Part shown: positions 1-4,968 of the stretch, in pieces
How positions within the stretch are numbered: position 1 is the stretch's first letter
How the letters are laid out: every line of letters starts with the position of its first letter
NCBI GenBank assembly: GCA_001829505.1
Contig: MIBK01000090.1
Span: 1,762 to 8,018, forward strand
DNA: 6,257 nt
Reading direction: 5' to 3'
Source of the DNA: Spirochaetes bacterium RBG_16_67_19
GTDB lineage: Bacteria > Spirochaetota > Spirochaetia > SZUA-6 > DRHE01
Translations under genes and position numbers: made by a program
Notes under the pieces: model-generated
Databases searched by the model: none
What the model saw: the letters and a program-made list of their open reading frames with translations, nothing else
What the model was told of the DNA's origin: nothing

Positions 1-396
1 ATCGTGGCGGTGGTGCGCGACGACGCCCTGCTGCTGGCCCGGGCCAGCCGCTTTCCCACGGACATGTACAGCGTGATCGCCGGCTTCGTGGACGCCGGAG
101 AGTCCCTGGAGGAGTGCGTGCGCCGCGAGGTGCGGGAGGAAGTCGGCCTGGCCGTGCGCGACCTGCGCTACTTCGCGAGCCAGCCCTGGCCCTTTCCCCA
201 TTCCCTGATGGTGGCCTTCACCGCCCGGCACGCCGGCGGGGACATCCGCATCGACGGCCGGGAGATCGTGGACGCCGGCTGGTACCGCGCCGGCAGCCTG
301 CCGCGCATCCCGGAGCGCATCAGCGTGGCCCGCCGCCTGATCGACTGGTTCGTGGAAAGCCGCGGCGACCCCTCGCCGCAGGGGAATTCTCATTAA
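1..396 (+). CDS. nudC: NADH pyrophosphatase (NudC-type Nudix hydrolase), 5' truncated
   Basis: This is the C-terminal 131 residues of a Nudix hydrolase whose frame is open through the left window edge, so the true start lies outside. A complete Nudix box spans visible residues 28-50 (GFVDAGE, then [10 protein letters not shown]), giving the Gly, Glu and REVxEExG metal-binding pattern. It is followed at residues 60-66 by SQPWPFP, the signature that separates NADH pyrophosphatases from other Nudix enzymes. The family hydrolyses NAD(H) to NMN(H) plus AMP, and some members also remove NAD caps from RNA. Known members are about 260-300 residues with an N-terminal domain and often a four-Cys zinc ribbon. 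Those parts would lie upstream and cannot be checked. The C-terminal tail ([12 protein letters not shown]) is short and unremarkable. The gene is followed by a 73-bp gap and then carbamate kinase on the same strand. The family call is firm; the NAD(H) substrate rests on the SQPWPFP motif. Confidence 0.93.
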   Translation: MVAVVRDDALLLARASRFPTDMYSVIAGFVDAGESLEECVRREVREEVGLAVRDLRYFASQPWPFPHSLMVAFTARHAGGDIRIDGREIVDAGWYRAGSLPRIPERISVARRLIDWFVESRGDPSPQGNSH

Positions 397-431
397 TTGG
401 AAGCGGCTGCCGGAAGTCGTGCCGCCCAACC

Positions 432-461
432 TTGATTTCGCCCGCCCGACCGTCGTACCGT
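432..461 (+). promoter_or_regulatory. candidate promoter for carbamate kinase
   Basis: TTGATT at 432-437 and TACCGT at 456-461 are separated by 18 bases, a sigma70-like arrangement (4/6 and 3/6 matches). It lies in the 73-bp gap after the Nudix gene. The predicted transcription start is at about 467-470, essentially at the ATG at 470, so the mRNA would be leaderless or nearly so. That would fit the lack of a Shine-Dalgarno before that ATG. The match is weak and unproven. Confidence 0.3.
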
Positions 462-469
462 GGGTCATC

Positions 470-1423
470 ATGGAAGGCAATCTGCTCGTGATCGCCCTGG
501 GGGGCAACGCCATCAAGCAGGCGGAGCAACAGGGCACCACGGAGGAGCAGTTCCGCAACGTGGATCTCACCACCCGGCAGATCGCCAGGATCGCCCGCGA
601 AGGCTACCGCCTGGTGGTGACCCACGGCAACGGTCCCCAGGCCGGCGCGCTGCTGATCCAGCAGGAGGAAGGCGAGCCGGAGGTCCCCGCCCAGAGCCTG
701 GCGGCCTGCGGGGCCATGACCCAGGGGCAGATCGGTTGGATGATCCAGAACCGCCTGGCCTACTGGCTGCGCCAGGAGGGGATCCACACCCCGGTATGCA
801 CGGTGGTCACCCAGGTGGTGGTGAGCGCCGAGGACCCCGACTTCCAGGACCCCAGCAAGCCGGTTGGCCCGTTTTACACGCGCGAGGAGGCCCGCCGCCT
901 CCAGCAGGAGAAGCGGTACGTCGTCAAGGAAGTGAAACCATCGGCCCCCAGGGGCTGGCGGCGCGTGGTGCCCTCCCCGGAGCCCCAGGACATCGTGGAA
1001 AAGGACTCGATCAACGCGCTGCTGGGAAGCGGAGCCATCGTGATCGCCTCCGGAGGGGGCGGCATCCCCGTGCAGCGCAACGGGGACGGCAGCTACAGCG
1101 GAGTGGAGGCGGTCATCGACAAGGACCGGGCCGGCTTCGTGCTGGCCCAGGCGGTGAGCGCCCAGGCCTTCCTGATCCTGACCGACGTGGAGAAGGTATA
1201 CCTGCGCTACGGCCGGCCGGACGCCGCGCCGCTGGACCGGCTCAGCGTGGCCCAGGCCCGGGAATACCTGGCCCAGGGCCACTTCCTGGCCGGTTCCATG
1301 GGCCCGAAAATCGAGGCGGCCCTGCGCTTTGCCTGGTGGAGCCGGCACGAGGCGGTCATCACCTCCCTGGACAAGGCGCTGGAGGCCATCCTGGGCAGGA
1401 CCGGGACGCGCATCTGCCCGTAG
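470..1423 (+). CDS. arcC: carbamate kinase
   Basis: This 317-residue protein has the usual length for carbamate kinase, which interconverts carbamoyl phosphate + ADP and carbamate + ATP in the cytoplasm. Amino-acid-kinase landmarks occur in order: ALGGNAI (9-15), THGNGPQAG (51-59), CGAMTQGQIGW (80-90), the carbamate-kinase insert with DPSKPVGPFY (127-136) and PSAPRGWRRVVPSP (157-170), the Gly-rich IASGGGGIPV (192-201), VIDKD (215-219), LILTDVEKVY (235-244) and GSMGPKIEA (275-283). The ATG at 470 was chosen because it sits directly before the first beta strand. An in-frame GTG at 419 would add 17 residues that do not look conserved, and neither start has a well-spaced Shine-Dalgarno. Arginine deiminase and ornithine carbamoyltransferase, the usual partners, are not in this window. 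The direct neighbour is a phosphatase gene 8 bases downstream, probably on the same transcript. The source of its carbamoyl phosphate (arginine, agmatine, purine or allantoin catabolism) cannot be told from here. Confidence 0.95.
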   Translation: MEGNLLVIALGGNAIKQAEQQGTTEEQFRNVDLTTRQIARIAREGYRLVVTHGNGPQAGALLIQQEEGEPEVPAQSLAACGAMTQGQIGWMIQNRLAYWLRQEGIHTPVCTVVTQVVVSAEDPDFQDPSKPVGPFYTREEARRLQQEKRYVVKEVKPSAPRGWRRVVPSPEPQDIVEKDSINALLGSGAIVIASGGGGIPVQRNGDGSYSGVEAVIDKDRAGFVLAQAVSAQAFLILTDVEKVYLRYGRPDAAPLDRLSVAQAREYLAQGHFLAGSMGPKIEAALRFAWWSRHEAVITSLDKALEAILGRTGTRICP

Positions 1424-1431
1424 GCCGCCCC

Positions 1432-1941
1432 ATGCCTTACAATTTTTCCTGGGTCCTTCCCGGCCGGCTGGCCGGCCTTTCGCTGCCCGGGCTGGGCGCA
1501 GCCCGCGATCTGCGGCGCGAAGCCCGCGATCTGCGGCGCGGCGGCCTGGCCGCGGAGCTGGCCGAGCTGCGGAGCCTGGGCGTGGACTGCCTGGTTTCCC
1601 TCACGGACCAGGCCGCCGGCTTCGGGCCGGCCTGCGCCGCCGCGGGATTGAGCTGGGAGTATTTCCCGATCCCGGAGTTCGACGTCCCCGAGGACGCGCC
1701 GGCCTTCCACCGCCTGATGGCGCGCCTTCTGGGCCGCCTGGAAGCCGGGCAGGCCCTGGCGGTGCATTGCTATGCCGGCATAGGGCGCACCGGGCTGCTG
1801 CTGGCCTGCCTGCTGGGCCGCCTGAAAGGCCTGCCCGGGGAGGAGGCCATCCGCCGCCTGCGCCTCCTGCGCCCGGCCCTCGAGACTCCGGATCAGGAGC
1901 GCTTCGTGACGAGCTATCTGCGGAGCGGGCCCGCCGGCTGA
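1432..1941 (+). CDS. cysteine-based protein phosphatase (dual-specificity/PTP-like)
   Basis: This 169-residue single-domain protein carries the CX5R phosphatase signature HCYAGIGRTG at residues 112-121, with nucleophile Cys113 and phosphate-binding Arg119. The opening (NFSWVLPGRLAG, residues 4-15) and VDCLVSLTD (51-59) resemble the substrate-recognition and core strands of small DUSP23-like atypical phosphatases. The length fits that group. The loop expected to supply the general acid reads FPIPEFDVPEDA (78-89): relatives usually have Asp where Glu82 stands, although Asp84 and Asp88 are close. The predicted activity is phosphotyrosine/phosphoserine or small phosphomonoester hydrolysis in the cytoplasm, with substrate unknown. 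Residues 24-37 are an in-frame tandem duplication of a seven-residue unit (ARDLRR plus E or G). The ATG lies 8 bases after the carbamate kinase stop without a recognisable Shine-Dalgarno, suggesting cotranscription. The 3' end overlaps the converging propeller gene by 28 bp. Confidence 0.85.
   Translation: MPYNFSWVLPGRLAGLSLPGLGAARDLRREARDLRRGGLAAELAELRSLGVDCLVSLTDQAAGFGPACAAAGLSWEYFPIPEFDVPEDAPAFHRLMARLLGRLEAGQALAVHCYAGIGRTGLLLACLLGRLKGLPGEEAIRRLRLLRPALETPDQERFVTSYLRSGPAG
1500..1540 (+). repeat. tandem repeat, 21-bp period, two copies
   Basis: The 20 bases at 1500-1519 are repeated exactly at 1521-1540, a period of 21 bp. The repeat is in frame inside the phosphatase gene and encodes ARDLRRE followed by ARDLRRG. 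The identity is at the nucleotide level, including third positions, so it is a recent slippage-type duplication and not conserved protein structure. It falls in the region between the N-terminal recognition segment and the next helix. Confidence 0.95.
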
Positions 1942-2918
1942 AGGAAAAAATCGCGGACCTTCAGGCGCCCCAGCTCCCTGCCGGCTTCCAGCCCGTAGAA
2001 GCGGACGCTCATGTCCCGGTTGCCGGCTTCGGACGGGTAGTCCAGGTAGACCAGGGTCCCCCCAATGATGCCCAATACCCGGCCCACCGGGCCTGGCAGC
2101 CTCCGCACCTGCGGGACGGCGCGCAGCAGCGGATCCAGCAGGAGCAGCTCCGTGTTGCCGTCGCCGGCGCCGCAGAAAAGGAGCACCTGACCCGCGGCCG
2201 CGTACAGTCCGCGCAGGGGGCCCGGGACCTTGTCCCACCGGCCGAGCAGGTCCATCGTGCGCGCGTCCCGGACCTCCACCCTGCCGAGGCGGGGATCCTC
2301 CCGGGTGGGCAGGTAGCCCAGGTACAGCCGGTCCCCGTCGGCGGCCAGCTTCCAGAAATAGCCGGCGTCCTCGAAGCGGAGCACCTCGCGGATGCGGCTG
2401 CCCGCTGCGTCGACCTGGTAGAGGTAGGAGTACCGGCTGTCCTCCCGGCTGGCTCCTTCGGCGGCCAGGTACACGAGTCCGGCCGCCTGGGCCAGGTCGG
2501 TGTGCAGCCCCGCGATGCCCGGGAGCTCCCGCAGCAGCGACCGGCTGCGCGTGTCGACTACCGTCAGGGTGAACCCTTCCTTCGCCGGCGATTGGTGGGT
2601 CACGTAGGCCTTGCCGTCCGCGGCGATGAGCTGGTGGTAAGGCTTGCGCGGCAGCCGGACCCGGGCGACCAGCTCCCCGCTGTCCGGGTCCAGGGCGGCC
2701 AGGTGGCGAGGTTCCAGCCTGCCCCAGATCCAGCCTTGTGGATCCACGCCCACCGCGGGCGCCGCGGGGGACAGGGTCCCCACCAGCCTCAGCTCCCGGC
2801 TGGACGGGTCGACCAGCAGCACCTTGCCGAAATAGATGAAGGCCAGGGAGTCCGGCGAGGCTCCCGCGGGGCAGAGCGCGGTCAGGCACAACAGCAGAAT
2901 GCAAAGCGGTACTCTCAG
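1914..2918 (-). CDS. exported beta-propeller-like protein with apparent CTG start
   Basis: No specific family was recognised. With a CTG start at 2918-2916 the protein has 334 residues and a convincing signal peptide: Arg2, a hydrophobic stretch from about Val3 to Cys16, then AGA at 18-20 before Ser21 (signal peptidase I type). About seven repeats of the form hydrophobic strand-Asp-x(4-6)-hydrophobic strand follow at roughly residues 34, 73, 118, 166, 214, 258 and 304, for example LLVDPSSRELRLVG, LAALDPDSGELVARV and LTVVDTRSRSLLREL. The spacing of 39-48 residues fits the blades of a beta-propeller. No catalytic motif or membrane anchor is visible, so a periplasmic or secreted binding/scaffold role is only an inference. 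CTG is preferred because GGAGG lies six bases upstream. The first conventional alternative, TTG at 2891-2889, has no Shine-Dalgarno and would cut the signal peptide in half. No in-frame ATG or GTG restores it. The gene stands alone on its strand and overlaps the phosphatase gene tail to tail. Confidence 0.72.
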   Translation of the reverse strand: MRVPLCILLLCLTALCPAGASPDSLAFIYFGKVLLVDPSSRELRLVGTLSPAAPAVGVDPQGWIWGRLEPRHLAALDPDSGELVARVRLPRKPYHQLIAADGKAYVTHQSPAKEGFTLTVVDTRSRSLLRELPGIAGLHTDLAQAAGLVYLAAEGASREDSRYSYLYQVDAAGSRIREVLRFEDAGYFWKLAADGDRLYLGYLPTREDPRLGRVEVRDARTMDLLGRWDKVPGPLRGLYAAAGQVLLFCGAGDGNTELLLLDPLLRAVPQVRRLPGPVGRVLGIIGGTLVYLDYPSEAGNRDMSVRFYGLEAGRELGRLKVRDFFLQPAGPLRR

Positions 2919-2924
2919 GCTCGA

Positions 2925-2929
2925 CCTCC
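2925..2929 (-). promoter_or_regulatory. Shine-Dalgarno supporting the CTG start
   Basis: On the minus strand this reads GGAGG, followed by six bases and then CTG at 2918-2916. It is the strongest ribosome-binding site seen in the window and is what decides the start of the propeller gene. Confidence 0.65.
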
Positions 2930-2941
2930 ATCCTCGCGGCC

Positions 2942-2971
2942 AGCATAGGGCAACCCCGGCCCCGGCGGCAA
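2942..2971 (-). promoter_or_regulatory. candidate promoter for the propeller gene
   Basis: On the minus strand, TTGCCG (2971-2966) and TATGCT (2947-2942) are separated by 18 bases, each with 4/6 matches to the sigma70 consensus. Transcription would begin near 2935, giving a leader of about 17 bases that just contains the GGAGG site. The promoter, ribosome site and CTG codon are therefore mutually consistent. The element is short and in GC-rich sequence, so chance is possible. Confidence 0.4.
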
Positions 2972-3004
2972 GGGCGAAGGCCGGCGCCGCGGCGGACTCC
3001 GGTG

Positions 3005-3034
3005 TTGGACCCTGGCAGGCCCGCAGGCTACATT
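3005..3034 (+). promoter_or_regulatory. candidate promoter for pantothenate kinase
   Basis: TTGGAC at 3005-3010 and TACATT at 3029-3034 are 18 bases apart. The -10 element fits TANNNT; the -35 match is poor (3/6). The predicted start of transcription is close to 3041, which is the A of the second in-frame ATG, so a leaderless transcript starting at that codon is possible. It lies 33 bp from the -35 element of the divergent propeller promoter. Confidence 0.28.
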
Positions 3035-3862
3035 ATGCTGATGATCGCGGGAATCGACGTCGGCATCACCACCACGAAGATCGCCTTTCTGGACGGCGGG
3101 GCCCTCCACGGTTTCTGCCTGGTCCCGGCGGCCGGGGACGATGCGGTGGCCTCGGCCTCCGGCGCGCTGGGCAGCCTGCTGCGCGCGCGGGGCCTGCCCC
3201 TCCCGGCTATCCGCCGCCTGGCCCTCACCGGGATCCGGGCGGCGGCCATCGGGGAGGAGCTCCTCGGCCTGCCCTGCGCGCGGGTGAGCGAGTTCCAGGC
3301 CACGGGGCGCGGCGGGCTGTTCCTTTCCGGCCTGGCGCAGGCGATCGTGGTCAGCATGGGCACGGGCACTTCGATCCTCCGCGCCGGAGCCGACGGGATC
3401 CGGCACCTCGGCGGCTCCGGGGTCGGCGGCGGCACGCTATTGGGCCTGTCCAAGGCGCTCCTGCGCACCACCGACGTACCCACGATCATCGAAGCCGCCG
3501 CCGCCGGAAACCTGGCCAATGTGGACCTGCGGATCGCGGATCTTCCGGCGGCCGCCCTGGCCGATCAGGCCAACCTGCCCGCGCACGCCACCGCCTCCAA
3601 CTTCGGCCGGCTCGCCGACCGGGCCCGGCCGGGGGACTACGCGCTGGGCATACTCAACCTGGTCTTCCAGACCGTCGGGCTGCTGGCGGCGTTCGCCGCC
3701 CGCCAGGAGGGCCTGGCCGACGTGGTGCTCACCGGCAGGCTGGCCACCATCCCGCAGGCCCGGGAGCTGTTCGCCGCCTTCGCCGGGCTGTACCCGGTGC
3801 GTTTTCATTTCCCGGAGAATCCGGAGTACGCCACGGCGATAGGGGCGGCCCTGTCCCTCTGA
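3035..3862 (+). CDS. coaW: type II pantothenate kinase
   Basis: This 275-residue protein resembles the bacterial type II pantothenate kinases (Staphylococcus aureus CoaW/eukaryotic PanK fold), which phosphorylate pantothenate with ATP in the first step of coenzyme A synthesis. Seen in order are the ASKHA phosphate-1 loop GIDVGITTTK (6-15), LALTGIRAAAIGEEL (62-76), VSEFQATGRG (84-93) with Glu86 in the position of the catalytic Glu70 of the S. aureus enzyme, the phosphate-2 motif SMGTGTSI (107-114), GGSGVGGGTLLGLSKALL (126-143) and ATASNFG (185-191). Those agree with the family and its usual length of about 270 residues. ATG 3035 follows a weak CAGG at 3024-3027. ATG 3041, two codons on, is also possible if the message is leaderless, and a GTG at 3002 adds nothing family-like. 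Type II enzymes are feedback-resistant in staphylococci but feedback-inhibited in eukaryotes, and the sequence does not tell which applies. The gene is divergent from the propeller gene. The next gene downstream has its own promoter-like region. Confidence 0.88.
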   Translation: MLMIAGIDVGITTTKIAFLDGGALHGFCLVPAAGDDAVASASGALGSLLRARGLPLPAIRRLALTGIRAAAIGEELLGLPCARVSEFQATGRGGLFLSGLAQAIVVSMGTGTSILRAGADGIRHLGGSGVGGGTLLGLSKALLRTTDVPTIIEAAAAGNLANVDLRIADLPAAALADQANLPAHATASNFGRLADRARPGDYALGILNLVFQTVGLLAAFAARQEGLADVVLTGRLATIPQARELFAAFAGLYPVRFHFPENPEYATAIGAALSL

Positions 3863-3877
3863 CCCGGTCCCTTTAAT

Positions 3878-3906
3878 TTGACTCTTTTGCTTAAGTTTAC
3901 TATCGT
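3878..3906 (+). promoter_or_regulatory. promoter for the AhpD-like/cyclase operon
   Basis: TTGACT (3878-3883, 5/6 match) and TATCGT (3901-3906, 4/6) are separated by 17 bases, giving a start near 3913 and a leader of about 24 bases. The element lies in a sharply AT-rich island (about 3871-3912) in otherwise GC-rich DNA. An alternative -10, TACTAT at 3898-3903, would leave a spacer of only 14. This is the best promoter candidate in the window. AAGGA at 3913-3917 is too far (19 bases) from the ATG to be a good ribosome site. Confidence 0.55.
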
Positions 3907-3936
3907 TGGAACAAGGACGGACCGCGACCAGCGCCC

Positions 3937-4968
3937 ATGGCCAAGCTTCTGCACGAAATCGAGTGGTCGGAGCCTTTGCTCACGCCCCGGCCCAACGCCA
4001 GCCCGGAGGCCGACCTCACGGAGCGGCTGAGCCCCTGGCTGCGCAAGGCCGTAGGCTCCCTGGCCGACCCGGACCAGGTCTCCCATGCCCCGCTCCACCT
4101 GATGGGGATTTCCTACTTCGTGGCCTCCCAGGAGAACGCCTGCCGCTACTGCTACGGGATGGCCCGGGCCATCATGAAGATCGCCGGTTTCAAGGAAAAG
4201 CAGATCCAGGACCTGGAGAACGAGGCCAGCCTGGCCGACGGGCTGACCCGCCAGGTGGTGGAGTTCGCCCGCAAGCTGGCCCGCTCCAACCCCTCCCCCG
4301 CCCGCCGTGACCAGGAGGCGCTGGTGGCCGCGGGCTTGAGCGAGGAGGCGGCCTGCGAGATCGCCGCCAACGTGGTGAAGGCCTGCTTCGCCAACCGCGT
4401 CAGCACCTTCCTGGCCCTGCCCCCCGATGAAGCGCTGGAGCGGCTGCCGGAAAGCCTGTTCGGCAGGATCCGGGGCCTTTTCCTGGGCCGCAAATTCAGG
4501 GCCCGCCACGTGCCGCCGCCGGCGGGGTTCAGCAACGAGGGCCCCTGCGCCCGGACCATCGCGGCAGCTGGCCGCAATCCCATCGCGGCCTGGCTGCGCG
4601 AGCTCACCGACGGCTGGTTCAATTCGCCGCTGCTGCCCAGACGCAGCAGGCTGCTGATCCTGGCGGTCATCGCCCGGCAGCTGGGCTCCCAGCTCTGCGA
4701 GCAGGAGGCCTCCGACGGCCTGGCCCGGGAAGGCCTCCCCGCCCAGGACACGCAGGCCCTCCTGGCCACGCTGAGCCCGGCCTCCATGACGGATCTAGAG
4801 AACAGGCTGGTGCGCTGGACCCGGGAAACCGTCTGGTACGAGCCGCGGGCCATCCAGGACAGCACCCGCCTCCTCCTGGCCGAGGTGGGCGAGCAGCGCG
4901 CGCTGGAAGCCCTCGGCAGCGCGGCGCTCTGCAATACCCTGGCCAGGCTGGCCCTGGTGCTGCAGTGA
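3937..4968 (+). CDS. two-domain AhpD/carboxymuconolactone-decarboxylase-like protein
   Basis: This 343-residue protein appears to contain two AhpD-like all-helical domains. Domain 1 (about residues 25-175) has SQENACRYCYG, with the redox pair Cys69-x-x-Cys72. Domain 2 (about 215-343) has the typical helix LLILAVIARQLGSQLCEQEA (239-258), in which the CxxC position is Ser251-x-x-Cys254. Family members are disulfide reductases, peroxidase partners or decarboxylases, and act in the cytoplasm. Mycobacterium AhpD uses Glu118 and His137 with its CxxC. Here the His position (+4 from the second Cys) is Ala76 and no Glu lies 12 residues before Cys69, so an AhpD-type peroxidase relay is unlikely. Further cysteines are Cys140, Cys150, Cys204 and Cys332. 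The ATG has no nearby Shine-Dalgarno. The stop overlaps the start of the cyclase gene (GTGA), which implies translational coupling. The true substrate is unknown; a thiol-based redox role is inferred from the CxxC. Confidence 0.75.
   Translation: MAKLLHEIEWSEPLLTPRPNASPEADLTERLSPWLRKAVGSLADPDQVSHAPLHLMGISYFVASQENACRYCYGMARAIMKIAGFKEKQIQDLENEASLADGLTRQVVEFARKLARSNPSPARRDQEALVAAGLSEEAACEIAANVVKACFANRVSTFLALPPDEALERLPESLFGRIRGLFLGRKFRARHVPPPAGFSNEGPCARTIAAAGRNPIAAWLRELTDGWFNSPLLPRRSRLLILAVIARQLGSQLCEQEASDGLAREGLPAQDTQALLATLSPASMTDLENRLVRWTRETVWYEPRAIQDSTRLLLAEVGEQRALEALGSAALCNTLARLALVLQ

Noticed and set aside
419..469. GTG start at 419 for carbamate kinase
   Set aside because: It would add 17 residues before the first conserved beta strand, and its GGAAG is only two bases from the GTG. 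ATG 470 gives the normal family N-terminus.
2860..2891. Lipoprotein signal (TALC) in the propeller protein
   Set aside because: Leu before the Cys does not fit the lipobox, and an AGA-S signal peptidase I site follows immediately.
1207..2946. A 579-codon open frame on the minus strand, and a 539-codon one on the plus strand at 1329-2948
   Set aside because: Both run across genes with clear family motifs or repeats in other frames. Their products are low-complexity Arg/Gly/Pro/Ala sequence, as expected from non-coding frames in GC-rich DNA.
2960..3000. GC-rich inverted segments (GGCGCC, CCGCGG) as a terminator or operator
   Set aside because: The short palindromes are expected by chance at this base composition, have no T-run and lie between divergent starts where no terminator is needed.
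2836..3876. A 346-codon plus-strand open frame over the divergent region and pantothenate kinase
   Set aside because: It is a shifted frame over the kinase gene, with a Gly/Arg/Pro-rich product that lacks any motif.
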